Shown: positions 18,843 to 28,632 of the stretch, in pieces
Layout of the letters: the number at the start of each line of letters is the position of its first letter
How positions within the stretch are numbered: the first letter of the stretch is position 1
Assembly: GCA_947500445.1 (NCBI GenBank)
Contig: CANMSB010000017.1
Span: 39,592-103,591, forward strand
Length of the DNA: 64,000 nt
Reading direction: 5' to 3'
DNA from: an uncultured Flavobacteriaceae bacterium
Lineage (GTDB): Bacteria; Bacteroidota; Bacteroidia; Flavobacteriales; Flavobacteriaceae
Translations under genes and position numbers: made by a program
The notes under the pieces: generated by a model
Database searches by the model: none
What the model was told of the DNA's origin: nothing
The model's input: only the letters and a program-made list of their open reading frames with translations

Positions 18843-21800
18843 CTACCAAAAAACCAGCTTTTGGGATCGCGAACCGCTACTGTTCCGTACCGATAGCAAA
18901 TACACGCCCTTTTCAAGGGATATGCCAGGTCTTACCCTCAAGGTGCCCGGCGTCTCTTTGGTCACCGAAACGGGTATGCTACGCCCCAGCAAATCCGTTA
19001 ACAACAGTGTGGTGGCCGCGTCGTCATCATCGACCTGTACGTAAAAGATGTTTTCGGTTACAGGATTCGGATATGCCCAGGCCCCGTCATTTTGGGACTC
19101 CGGCATTCCTATATCGGATTTCAAGCTAGCTTCGCTCCGATAAGTAACCACTAATTGCGGAGTTTTCTCACTTTCCCTTGAAAAGATATTGGCACGCATG
19201 TCCCATGGCGACTGCCATATCATGTTTATGTACAAATAAAGGGAAACCGCACCATCTCCATTGGCTTCTTGAATTACAAAATCGGTTACATCGAACTCCG
19301 TATAGCCACCAATGGCCTCCCCGGCAACATCCAGATCGACACCGGAGGCCGACGGCCTGTTGGTCCAATGGAGTCCTTCCTCCGTCCAAGAATCATCGTT
19401 CATCCCTTGTACCGCCATTGAAACGTTGGTAACACTGGCATTCCATTCGGTATTAAAAACCCGTAAAACAGCATTCTCTACTGTGCCCGGAACATCGGAA
19501 ACATCGAATTTGAGAAAAGCGGCGCGATTCTCCGACCGTTTTGGTTGTATGGTAAAATCGGTAATGGCCCCATAGTTGGTACCGGGCGATTTGCTATTGG
19601 TGAATGCATCGGCGATTGGCACTAAGGTCGCTGTGTCGGTATCGGCATTTCCTACCCCCTGATGGTCCAAAGTGGTAACATTGATAGCGACGCTATTTTC
19701 GGAAAAGTTTCCGGCCGCATCGGCGGCCTTGACGTAAATGAGATAGGTGGTGCCGGGATCTAAGCCATCTATAACGGTAATCGTTGTCGGTGGATCGCCC
19801 AATACCGCCTTATTGAATTGGGTATCCACCAATACTTCGTACTTATCGATCCCGACATCGTCGACCGAAGCGTTCCAACATAGGGTAACACTATTTTCCT
19901 TTATACTGATAGCGGTAAGTTCACGGGGCTTGCTGGGCGGGGTCAGATCGACCCCTTCGGCATCAGTGGTTACCAGCAGTTGTGGCTTGTTCACATCGCT
20001 TTCCCTGGAAAAAATATTGGCCCGCATATCATAAGGGGGTGCCCAAGGCATATTGATATAGAGGTAAAAAGAGACTTCGCCATCACCATTGATTTCTTGG
20101 GCAACAACATCGGTAACATCCAGTTCGGTATAACCGCCATTGGCCTCGGCAGCCAAGGCCAAATCGCTACCGGAAGCATCCGGTCTGTTGGACCATGTTA
20201 GGGTATCCTCGGACCAGGCATCGGAATTTACCGCCTGCACCGCTATGGAAACATCCGTAACGCTATTGTTCCATTCGGTATTATAGATGCGCAATGTGGC
20301 TTCTTCCACATTACCCGAAATATCGGACAGGTCGAATTTCAGGTACCCCACCCTATTTTCCGATTGTTTGGGTTGTATTACAAACTCCGTTTCTTCCCCA
20401 TAGTTCGTATCTGCCGATTTACTGTTGGCAAAGGCATCGGCCACCGGTAATAAAGTGGTCGTACCATTACCCAAGGGGTTACCGGAATTTGGGGTTGACG
20501 ATCGGGTGATTCCAAAATTGCTGGTTACAATGGGGACATCCTCAGTATTGATTACCAAACGGTTGAGCAATGCAACAGAGGCCTGATCCGAGCGAAAATC
20601 AAAATTCGAACCGATAGTAACCTTGTTCCCGTTCGGCGGGGTCACGAACACGCTGTACTTTTTGGTATTGATGTCTACCTCCATTTCAACCGCATAGCTG
20701 GCCCCGCCGCTATAGGAAAGCACTGTATCGGCAGCATAATCGTTTCCATTTCTGGCATCGATGGTTCCATCACTGTTGCACCTGACGATACAGGCCAATT
20801 CACTATACGAATCGGCATCGCCGGCAGCCAATGCGGTTACACCATCCATGTTATCGCTATCGGGTATCATATCCCATTTTGCCGTAAATGTACCGGACTC
20901 ATCGTTAAAGGGTACGTTGCACCACACCACACCTTGAAACACCGGACTAGGTGGGACGGGTGTTCCAGGTGGGTTTGCAGGAACTGGAAGATTTATTTGT
21001 TTGTTCTTCCACAGCTCCAAATCGTCCCAATAATACTCCAACCGTTCCCCTACCGCGGTAGCCTTGTCGATAGTAAGATAATCCAGCGTATATAGTTTTA
21101 GCGGATTGAAAAATTTGATTCCATCGGGATCTGGGTCACTGGAATGGTGCGTCCACCCGGTAACATCGAAAACCAGTTCCCGCGCACCTCCTTCCGGAGT
21201 GACGGCCATTCGAAAACGTCCGTCGGTAGCGTTTCCTTCCTTGATATATACCTCAATATCCAACCACTTATCAAAGGGTACTATAAAATCGGATTCATAG
21301 GACCATTTCTGATCCGGACCTTCCCCCCAGCAACAGGCCCTACTCTGCTCTTCCCCGGTAGCGGTCAGCCGAAGTGCCTCACCGCTCCCCTCTTGTTTGG
21401 TAATATTGACTTTCATTCGAAAGGGATAGGTATTGGGGGTACCAAAGGGAGGGTCAAAATTATTATCGTTCCAGATTTCCAAAATGGTCAAAAAGTCGAA
21501 CCCTCCGGCATCGGCACGCAATGGTTCAAAAGAGGCCGATGGAAGATACAGTTTCACCCGCTGATAATACTCGAAAATACCGTTTTCCGAACCATAGCAG
21601 TTTGCCTGTACCCGGGCGCGGCTCTCCGAAGCATTGTCACCGGTCGCCCAAAAGTTCAACACTTTTCCCTGTCCCCTGCCCGTTGGGTCGTTTATAATCT
21701 CCGCACGCCGTTTTTCCTGTTGGTTCGCATCCTTATCTTGATATTGTAAGTTAAACTTGCCAATGTTCGGATGGTCCTCCAAATCGGTGGTCCAAATATT

Positions 21801-21962
21801 GGGCGAAGCGACCGAAGTATCGGTCCCTATGATATCGGCACCTGCCGAAGTTTGATCAACAACCGTCGTACCAGGTTCAAACCCGGACCTAAAAATCAAT
21901 TCTTGTGCCTGTACCACGCTGGAAAATAGCAGTACCAGCCCTATTATGTAATTCCTTTTCAT
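18843..21962 (-). CDS. Secreted lyase-like multidomain protein with two DNRLRE/CBM96-like modules and T9SS sorting domain
   Basis: 1039 residues. Domains in order: signal peptide (1-19); a jelly-roll domain (20-~325) resembling the heparin-lyase-I-like polysaccharide lyase group (RRAEIINDPTGRGQGKVLNFWA, YYQRVKLYLPS, YYWDDLELWKN); a proline-rich linker; a second beta-sandwich (~345-487); a DNRLRE/CBM96-like module (~502-667); a fibronectin type III domain (~672-766); a second DNRLRE module (~777-942); and a type A C-terminal sorting domain (AYPNPVTEN, ~963, to the end). The two DNRLRE copies are closely similar (both contain SENR, RIYNTEWN/RVFNTEWN and DMRANIFSRES). The protein should be exported by the type IX system and act on a surface or extracellular polysaccharide. 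Lyase activity is inferred from fold-like similarity and the neighbouring GH88; the CBM96 link to alginate binding is family knowledge and may not hold here. Confidence 0.75.
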   Translation of the reverse strand: MKRNYIIGLVLLFSSVVQAQELIFRSGFEPGTTVVDQTSAGADIIGTDTSVASPNIWTTDLEDHPNIGKFNLQYQDKDANQQEKRRAEIINDPTGRGQGKVLNFWATGDNASESRARVQANCYGSENGIFEYYQRVKLYLPSASFEPLRADAGGFDFLTILEIWNDNNFDPPFGTPNTYPFRMKVNITKQEGSGEALRLTATGEEQSRACCWGEGPDQKWSYESDFIVPFDKWLDIEVYIKEGNATDGRFRMAVTPEGGARELVFDVTGWTHHSSDPDPDGIKFFNPLKLYTLDYLTIDKATAVGERLEYYWDDLELWKNKQINLPVPANPPGTPVPPSPVFQGVVWCNVPFNDESGTFTAKWDMIPDSDNMDGVTALAAGDADSYSELACIVRCNSDGTIDARNGNDYAADTVLSYSGGASYAVEMEVDINTKKYSVFVTPPNGNKVTIGSNFDFRSDQASVALLNRLVINTEDVPIVTSNFGITRSSTPNSGNPLGNGTTTLLPVADAFANSKSADTNYGEETEFVIQPKQSENRVGYLKFDLSDISGNVEEATLRIYNTEWNNSVTDVSIAVQAVNSDAWSEDTLTWSNRPDASGSDLALAAEANGGYTELDVTDVVAQEINGDGEVSFYLYINMPWAPPYDMRANIFSRESDVNKPQLLVTTDAEGVDLTPPSKPRELTAISIKENSVTLCWNASVDDVGIDKYEVLVDTQFNKAVLGDPPTTITVIDGLDPGTTYLIYVKAADAAGNFSENSVAINVTTLDHQGVGNADTDTATLVPIADAFTNSKSPGTNYGAITDFTIQPKRSENRAAFLKFDVSDVPGTVENAVLRVFNTEWNASVTNVSMAVQGMNDDSWTEEGLHWTNRPSASGVDLDVAGEAIGGYTEFDVTDFVIQEANGDGAVSLYLYINMIWQSPWDMRANIFSRESEKTPQLVVTYRSEASLKSDIGMPESQNDGAWAYPNPVTENIFYVQVDDDDAATTLLLTDLLGRSIPVSVTKETPGTLRVRPGISLEKGVYLLSVRNSSGSRSQKLVFW

Positions 21963-22308
21963 GTTTAAAATTTTTAATTTCCCTTAAGGTAATTATACAT
22001 TATGGCAACTACCGATTACGAAATGTCCTGCAAATCGATACCGCCCCCTTTTTCAAAAGAGCAGCGTTACGCTCAGTGAATCCGATCCGTAGCTACGGAA
22101 AGGTCAAAAATCAGAATCGGTCATAGACATAGGTGCACCTACCCCATCCGATATGTAAATACGTCGTAAACAACGTTGGCGTTCGGTGGACGATCGGATG
22201 TCAAAAGAACATCCAATGTCCACAAACATATCATGGTAGTTGGTTTGGCGGTAAGAAACACATACCTGACATCAAAGGGTATGTGCAAAATAATGTTCGA
22301 TCAAAACA
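21963..22308. other. Intergenic spacer between lyase-like gene and GH88 gene
   Basis: 346 bases with no convincing gene. The short frames here are not protein-like. I see no copy of the putative LacI operator and no clear TAnnTTTG box, so the regulation of the lyase-like gene is not visible. Confidence 0.4.
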
Positions 22309-23502
22309 TTATGGTACAAGAAGCTTCCTTTTCTTTACAAGTGCCTCTAAAAAGTAATAATCAGCATAGACGATGGGTTCATCGATTTCGTCCGATTTCG
22401 GTTTGTTTCCTGTGCTATGGTCCAATAGGAAGGGGCTATTGTTTTCTTCTTGCAATAGATATTCTTCTTCAAGAACCGTTACCACTGCATCGGCATAATC
22501 GCTATAATCGTCCCTATCGGTATAGCGATGTAAGTCATAAAGTGCCGATGCCGTAATGGCCGCAGCGGAAACATCCCGTGGCGCATCCGGTATTTTTGGA
22601 TCTTTAAAATCCCAGTAGGGTACCCCGTCCGCAGGCAATTTCCCCGATGTTAAAAAATAGTCGGCCGCAGCCTTGGCCCTTTCCAAATAGGCTTTATTTT
22701 GAGTAAACCGATATGCCATGGTGTACCCGTATATCGCCCAAGACTGCCCTCTTGCCCAGGAAGACCCATCATCATGCCCCTGGTGGGTCTGCTTTTTTCG
22801 TACCGCTCCCGTAATCGTATCATAGTCCACTACATGATAGGTGCTAAAATCTGCCCTGAAGTGGTTGGCCATTGTTGTTCTGGCATGGGTATCCGCTATT
22901 TTATAATACGTACTATCACCGCTCAAGGCCGTTGCCTTGAACAGGAGTTCTAGGTTCATCATATTATCGATAATCACCGGAAAATCCCATTCATCCGCAT
23001 TAAAGTCCCATGAACGTATACATCCTACGCGGTCCCTATATCGTGTTGACAGCGTTTTTGCGGTCTGCAAAACGACGGCTTCATATTCCTTTTTTTCGGC
23101 AAACTGCAAACCGTTCCCAAAACTACAATTGATCATAAATCCCGTATCATGGGTGTTGTCGTTAAATTGTTCCTTTTGGATAAAGGCGGTCCATTTTTCC
23201 GCCCTCTCCAAATACGCACTATCTTGGGTCAACCGGTACAGCAGCCACAAGTTACCTGGAAAAAAACCGCTTGTCCAATCGGCAGATGTCACTTTTCGCG
23301 TTTTACCAATTTCCTTTGTAAAACTTCTTGGAATGGCATTAGCATCCAATGGATATTCCAACAGTTTTGAAAACCGAGCTTGCAATAACGATACGTTTTC
23401 TTGGGTGCCTCCCCGCTCTTTTTTGGACGAACCTTCCCGACACGAATAGCAGATGCATACAAACCCGATTGCAAAAAAGACGTAACTGATTCTTATTCCC
23501 AT
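22309..23502 (-). CDS. GH88 unsaturated glucuronyl hydrolase, lipoprotein
   Basis: 397 residues, typical for GH88. The enzyme removes the 4,5-unsaturated uronic acid that a polysaccharide lyase leaves at the non-reducing end, by hydrating the double bond. The (alpha/alpha)6-barrel motifs are visible: SADWTSGFFPGNLW (~73), HDTGFM with Asp119 and IDNMMNLELL with Asp179, which match the two catalytic aspartates known for the family, then HQGHDDGSSWARGQSW (~240). A lipobox (ICYSC, Cys21) makes it a membrane-anchored, probably periplasmic enzyme. It lies between the lyase-like gene and susD on the same strand, consistent with processing of lyase products after import. Confidence 0.92.
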   Translation of the reverse strand: MGIRISYVFFAIGFVCICYSCREGSSKKERGGTQENVSLLQARFSKLLEYPLDANAIPRSFTKEIGKTRKVTSADWTSGFFPGNLWLLYRLTQDSAYLERAEKWTAFIQKEQFNDNTHDTGFMINCSFGNGLQFAEKKEYEAVVLQTAKTLSTRYRDRVGCIRSWDFNADEWDFPVIIDNMMNLELLFKATALSGDSTYYKIADTHARTTMANHFRADFSTYHVVDYDTITGAVRKKQTHQGHDDGSSWARGQSWAIYGYTMAYRFTQNKAYLERAKAAADYFLTSGKLPADGVPYWDFKDPKIPDAPRDVSAAAITASALYDLHRYTDRDDYSDYADAVVTVLEEEYLLQEENNSPFLLDHSTGNKPKSDEIDEPIVYADYYFLEALVKKRKLLVP

Positions 23503-23732
23503 TTCATTGTGTTTATTCCAATAGTGCTATAAAAACATTTCTTTATGCTTCCTACAGGTAAATAACCTCGGGGCAAGCCCAGGAGGCATTAGAAGGAAAA
23601 TTAATATTGATTTCGACGCAAGCGCCGGAGCATTTTAAATCTCGATTATCGAGTAAAATTAATGGTGTTTTCGCTTTTCCGAATACCCAATATAACATTG
23701 GCGAACGCTATGTCACCAACCTACGGTTATTA

Positions 23733-25265
23733 TCAATAACCGGGGTTTTGACCCAACTCGGGATTGATATTCAATTGGGTTGTTGTCAACGGCATCAAAT
23801 AATCCCGGCCGGCATCAAAATTAGCATGTGGTTCCAAACCTTGGGGACCAAAAACTTCGGGGCCCAACTGAAGTCTTTTGATATCGTACCAACGCTTCAT
23901 TTCAAATGCCAGTTCCAACCGCCTTTCCTCTATAATGGAATCCCTCATTTGATCTTTGGAAAGGTTTGCGGGAAGATCTGGTGGGTAGTCCGATACCGTA
24001 CCGCCAAAGTTACGTGCACGCTCCCTGATGCGATTGATATAATCCGTGGCCTCTTGTGCTCCCGGTGTAATCTCGTTCAGCGCTTCCGCCGCAATAAACA
24101 ATACTTCGGCATACCGCATCATTACATAGTCGTTATCGGAAAAGCGGCCGCTTCCTGCAGCATTTATCTGTCTTGTATATTTTGCGATGTGCGGACGGTC
24201 TACAACGGCTCCGTTACCAGGGTCTGCGGCCTTAAATTCCGTAAAACGAACATTTTGTCCGGCAATGGTAGCCACCGTATCAAAACTAACCCTTTTTCGA
24301 TAATCGCGACCGTTCCACCTGTCATAAACATTGATGTTCGGTACCGCTACGCTCCAACCACCTCCCGCGCCGCGGCCCTCGGTCTGATCACCCGATATTC
24401 CCGTAAGTGGCGGTAAAAGGTCGTCACCGAACAATCCAGAATTTTCCTGAGATATAAAATCGAGCGTGAAAAGGGGTTCTCGCAAGGATTCTATGATTTC
24501 GCTGTCGCCCAAAAACAGGTTTTGAAAATCCGTCTCCAAGCCAAGGTTGAATCCGCTCTCGTTGTCGATGATGGCCTTCGCCTCGTTATAGGCATTTTGG
24601 TACTCTCCGATGGTCAAATAAACCGAGGCCAAATACGCCATTGCGGTCGCCGAAAAAGGTTTGCCCCTATCGGGCTGCTCCATTGGTAACCATTCCTTAC
24701 AAAATTGTAGGTCGGAAATAATGTTTGCGTAAACCTCGTCCTCGGGCGTACGTTCCAATACATCCAAGGTTGTGGCATCCGATACAGCATCCTCTAGATA
24801 CGGCACATCACCAAACAATCGGACCAAGTGATAGTAGGCAAAGGCCCTTACGAAATATGCTTCCGCTATTATCGGATTGATCTCGGCTTCATCGACATCC
24901 AATCCATTGGCAATTCCTATCGCTTGGTTGGCCGCACCGATAACAATATAAGATCTTGGCCAAAACGCCTCTGTCATGCCATTATTGGCTAACATGTTAA
25001 AATTGTTGACATCCTGTCTTCTTCCGGCGGTACTGGGGTTTCCAATATCGCACATATCGCTACGCAATAATATGGAAAGGCTTATTTTCCTTCCCCAATA
25101 GTTTTCATGGGCCAAATTGGCATAAGCGCCGTTCACCGCAGCCTGAACATCGGCCACAGTTGAACTGAGCAGTTCCGGGGCCAATATTCCCTCTGGATTT
25201 TCTTCTAGATCGGTGCACCCTATCAATAGGGCACTCAGTATGACTATTACATTAAACTTTTTCAT
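23733..25265 (-). CDS. SusD/RagB family surface glycan-binding lipoprotein
   Basis: 510 residues, normal for SusD. Lipobox LLIGC puts the modified Cys at 17. The N-terminal TPR-like helices include EAFWPRSYIVIGAANQAI and AEAYFVRAFAYYHLVRLFGDVPY (~135-150), the most conserved SusD stretch; the C-terminal part has YVMMRYAEVLFIAAEALNEI and RERARNFGG, ending with ELAFEMKRWYDIKR. SusD caps the SusC pore at the cell surface and captures oligosaccharides. It starts seven bases after susC stops, and the two form the uptake pair of this locus. The glycan is not identifiable from the sequence. Confidence 0.95.
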   Translation of the reverse strand: MKKFNVIVILSALLIGCTDLEENPEGILAPELLSSTVADVQAAVNGAYANLAHENYWGRKISLSILLRSDMCDIGNPSTAGRRQDVNNFNMLANNGMTEAFWPRSYIVIGAANQAIGIANGLDVDEAEINPIIAEAYFVRAFAYYHLVRLFGDVPYLEDAVSDATTLDVLERTPEDEVYANIISDLQFCKEWLPMEQPDRGKPFSATAMAYLASVYLTIGEYQNAYNEAKAIIDNESGFNLGLETDFQNLFLGDSEIIESLREPLFTLDFISQENSGLFGDDLLPPLTGISGDQTEGRGAGGGWSVAVPNINVYDRWNGRDYRKRVSFDTVATIAGQNVRFTEFKAADPGNGAVVDRPHIAKYTRQINAAGSGRFSDNDYVMMRYAEVLFIAAEALNEITPGAQEATDYINRIRERARNFGGTVSDYPPDLPANLSKDQMRDSIIEERRLELAFEMKRWYDIKRLQLGPEVFGPQGLEPHANFDAGRDYLMPLTTTQLNINPELGQNPGY

Positions 25266-25271
25266 AGTTTT

Positions 25272-28200
25272 TTAGAATTTTAAGTTTACACCTAATGTAT
25301 ATGACTTTACGTTGGGGTAAACCCCATAATCGAGTCCGAGATTGGTATTGCTTTGCGAACCACTGCCACTACTTCTATAGTTGGTTTCGGGATCGCCACC
25401 GGGATAATCGGTAAAGGTGAGCAAGTTCTGACCACTGATAAATACCCTAAGCTTTTGTAGGCCTACGTTCTCCAGCAGCCGCTCCGGGAAGGAATATCCC
25501 AAAGAAAGGTTTTTCAAACGCACATAACTTCCATCATAGACAAAGCGATCACTTACTTCCGCGGGTCGAAATGCCGCTGCCGGAATATCGGTATCGGTAT
25601 TGGTAGGTGTCCAGGCATTCAGTAGATCGGTGGTACCGTTTGCCGAGCCGGAAGCCAGTTCCATAAACGTGTAGTTTAGTATATCGCCGCCTACCGCAGC
25701 CTGAAAAAAGAAATTAAGGTCCAGTCCCTTGTATGTAATACTGTTATTGAGTCCCATTATGAAATCGGGGTTGGGATCTCCGATTACGGTACGATCATCG
25801 GTATTCAATTGTCCGTCGGGCTGCCCGGTAAGGTCCCCGTTGTCGTCACGGCCATTGGTATCCCGGTACAGGATATCCCCTGCCTGCGGCCCGGCATCGC
25901 GATCCCTTGGAATTACGACGGATCCTTCGGGAACCGCACCGCCTTGGTACACCCCGTCGTATATAAAGCCCCAAAAAGAACCCACGGCCTCACCTTCCCT
26001 TAGCACCTGCGTTTGATCGATGAGCAAGTGTGCGGGAGCGGAACTATAAAACACGTCCTGTCCCTCGTTCAGGGAAACCACTTCGTTGATGTTCGTAGAG
26101 ATGTTAAAATCGGTATTCCAGGTAAAATCGTCGGTGGCAATGTTCGTACTGTTCAAACTAAACTCGACCCCGGTGTTGTTCATTTCACCTATGTTCCGTG
26201 TTTGTGTACCTCCCTCGATACCTGCCAAGGGATTGATGGGCTGGTCGAAGATAAGGTCTTCCGTATCGATGTTATAATACTCCAGCGAAAGATTAATGCG
26301 ATTGTCCAAGAGACCGACATCCATCCCCACATTCAGTTGATACGATGATTCCCACTTAAGGTCGTCGTTGGCGAGGTTGGCCGGGGCCACCGCGTTGGAA
26401 GTACTTGCCCCTATGGCATAATAGCGACCATCATAACGTGCCAACGTACCATAGGCCGGAGAGGTCGGATTTCCAAGTACCCCATAGCTCACCCGCCATT
26501 TCCAATTGGAGATGGTGTTGCTTTCCGATAAAAAATCTTCCTTGCCCATATTCCATGCCAATGCGGCAGATGGAAAAAAGGCCCATTTGTTGTTTCGACT
26601 AAAGTTAGAGGACCCGTCGTACCTGGCGGTCGCGGTAAACAAATACTTTTCGGAAAGATTTAATTGCAATCGTCCGTAGACGGACTCCCGCTCTATTTCA
26701 GTTATCGAGGACCGAGGTACCAACTGCGTATTTCCGGTTGATAAGTTCCGGAAAGAGACGCTCTCGGACACAAAATCCCTCGCGCCCGTAAAAAGGTTTT
26801 CGTTCACCTCATTTTGATAGGAAAAACCTGCTGTAAGCGTTAACGAGCTCAGTTCACCCAACGACGTATCGTAGGTAAAATAATTTTCGTTCAACAAGTT
26901 CGTATTTCTGGATGTTTCGATCCTTGCTTCCCCGCCAAAACCACTGGCGCCCACCAAGGTACTGGGGATAAAGATTCCCGTGCGTTGGTTTATCGTGCGA
27001 TAACCCAAGGTCGAACGAAAACGAAGTCCATCGAAAAACTGATATTCCCCAAATAAATTGGCCCGCATCAAATCGTTGATGGTCTCATTTACCCGCTCGG
27101 TAGCGATGGCGAAGGGGTTATCGATAGGGTCTCCAACGGTGTTTACCTGAAAACCGCCTTGCTCATTAAAGATGGATCGATCGGGAGCGAACCTGTGGGC
27201 AGAGGAAATTGCGTCCGCGCCACCGGCACCACCGGATCCGGTCTGCGTCGAAATACCGTTGGTACTGGAAAACCTTCCAAAAAGGTTCATACCTCCCTTA
27301 AACTTGTCGGATGCCTTGAAATTTACGCTGCTCAAAAAAGAAAAACGCTCGAAATCAGAGTTGATAACGGCCCCTTTCTGGTCCAAATACGTTCCTGAAA
27401 TATAAAAGTCGATATTTTCGGACCCGCCGGAAACCGATGCCTGTTGATTGGAAAAAAATCCTGTTTGAAAAATAAGATCTTGCCAATCGGTATTTACGGG
27501 ACCTTGCTCGTACGGGGCATTGGTCAACTGGGATACATATTGCCCGAACTGATCGGCATTCATTAGATCCAATCGGTTGATGACTTCCTGTGCGGATAAG
27601 GAGGAGTTCACTTCAACGGTTATCTTGCCTTTTTTACCTTTTTTAGTGGTTACCAATACCACACCACTGGCCGCTCGAGATCCATAAATTGCCGCTGCCG
27701 AAGCATCTTTAAGGATGTCTATGGAAGCAATATCCTCCGGTGGCGGTATTACCCCATCGACAAAACCGTCCACTACTATCAAAGGGGAACTATTCGCATT
27801 GATCGAGGTAGCCCCACGTACGCGTATTTTTAGCTCCCCGCCCGGTTCTCCCCCGTTGTTGGCGGATATATTTACACCGGCAGCCCTCCCTTGCAGGGCC
27901 TGCTCGGCACTTTGAATCGGAAAAGCGGTAAGTTCCTCCGTCCTTACAGAGGCCACGGCACCGGTGACATCACTTTTCTTTTGTGTACCATATCCGATTA
28001 CCACCACCTCATCGAGTTTTGAAACATCTTCCTGTAAAACGACATTGATTACAGATTGATTTCCTACGCTAACCTCTTTGGTAGTGTATCCGATATAACT
28101 GAAGACCAAAACTGCGTCCCCGTCGGGAACCATTATCTCAAAGTTCCCATCGAAATCGGCCACTACCCCTTTATCGGTTCCTTTGATCGAGACCGATACG

Positions 28201-28367
28201 CCGGGGAGTGCCACACCGTCATCGGCCACAACATTTCCGGTTACCATAGCTTGAACGTTACTGGTAAGGGCTGTGGTGGAAAATGCGTTGGCAACCGACA
28301 TGCACATCCCGAAAAACAGTACCGTAAACGGCATGATCCATTTCTTACGTTTCATTCTTTCTTTCAT
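25272..28367 (-). CDS. SusC/RagA family TonB-dependent outer membrane transporter
   Basis: 1031 residues. After the signal peptide comes a carboxypeptidase-D-regulatory-like domain (VTGNVVADDGVALPGVSVSI ... FSYIGYTTKEVSV, ~42-115), then the SusC plug signature DEVVVIGYGTQKKSDVTGAV (~117) and SINANSSPLIVVDGFVDG, followed by a beta-barrel ending in a terminal aromatic strand (SYTLGVNLKF). It imports oligosaccharides through the outer membrane with TonB energy. A palindromic operator overlaps its predicted promoter, so it is probably controlled by the LacI-type protein encoded immediately upstream. susD and possibly GH88 follow on the same transcript. Confidence 0.96.
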   Translation of the reverse strand: MKERMKRKKWIMPFTVLFFGMCMSVANAFSTTALTSNVQAMVTGNVVADDGVALPGVSVSIKGTDKGVVADFDGNFEIMVPDGDAVLVFSYIGYTTKEVSVGNQSVINVVLQEDVSKLDEVVVIGYGTQKKSDVTGAVASVRTEELTAFPIQSAEQALQGRAAGVNISANNGGEPGGELKIRVRGATSINANSSPLIVVDGFVDGVIPPPEDIASIDILKDASAAAIYGSRAASGVVLVTTKKGKKGKITVEVNSSLSAQEVINRLDLMNADQFGQYVSQLTNAPYEQGPVNTDWQDLIFQTGFFSNQQASVSGGSENIDFYISGTYLDQKGAVINSDFERFSFLSSVNFKASDKFKGGMNLFGRFSSTNGISTQTGSGGAGGADAISSAHRFAPDRSIFNEQGGFQVNTVGDPIDNPFAIATERVNETINDLMRANLFGEYQFFDGLRFRSTLGYRTINQRTGIFIPSTLVGASGFGGEARIETSRNTNLLNENYFTYDTSLGELSSLTLTAGFSYQNEVNENLFTGARDFVSESVSFRNLSTGNTQLVPRSSITEIERESVYGRLQLNLSEKYLFTATARYDGSSNFSRNNKWAFFPSAALAWNMGKEDFLSESNTISNWKWRVSYGVLGNPTSPAYGTLARYDGRYYAIGASTSNAVAPANLANDDLKWESSYQLNVGMDVGLLDNRINLSLEYYNIDTEDLIFDQPINPLAGIEGGTQTRNIGEMNNTGVEFSLNSTNIATDDFTWNTDFNISTNINEVVSLNEGQDVFYSSAPAHLLIDQTQVLREGEAVGSFWGFIYDGVYQGGAVPEGSVVIPRDRDAGPQAGDILYRDTNGRDDNGDLTGQPDGQLNTDDRTVIGDPNPDFIMGLNNSITYKGLDLNFFFQAAVGGDILNYTFMELASGSANGTTDLLNAWTPTNTDTDIPAAAFRPAEVSDRFVYDGSYVRLKNLSLGYSFPERLLENVGLQKLRVFISGQNLLTFTDYPGGDPETNYRSSGSGSQSNTNLGLDYGVYPNVKSYTLGVNLKF

Positions 28368-28400
28368 GTTCCTGTGTTAAAAATTGGTTAATTATCGCTA

Positions 28401-28432
28401 CAAGGATACGAAAGGATTTTTTAAAATACAAT
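28401..28432 (-). promoter_or_regulatory. Predicted susC promoter
   Basis: On the minus strand an ATTG at 28429-28432 and a -7-like box TATCCTTG at 28401-28408 (one mismatch to TAnnTTTG) are separated by 20 bases, the usual Bacteroidota spacing. The -33 part lies inside the palindromic operator. Confidence 0.5.
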
Positions 28433-28442
28433 CGATTGTATT
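28425..28442. promoter_or_regulatory. Palindromic operator upstream of susC
   Basis: AATACAATCGATTGTATT is a perfect 18-bp palindrome with central CG, the shape expected of LacI-family operators. The same core, TACAATCGATTGTA, recurs upstream of the FG-GAP lipoprotein gene at 30035-30048. It overlaps the predicted -33 element of susC, which fits repression by the adjacent LacI-type regulator. Confidence 0.7.
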
Positions 28443-28632
28443 ATTGTTTTATCAAAAAAATGATCTGAAATTTTCGATTATCATATATTCAGGCGCTTTA
28501 CCATCCGAAAAAATAAGCTATCCGAATACATCGGAAACCACCATGCCGACGTTGAAGAACGTTTGCCGGCACGTGCAAGGCCAAGTAAGGCCGTCCGCCC
28601 TATTGCGCTGCTTCTGAAGCGGAGTACTGGTT

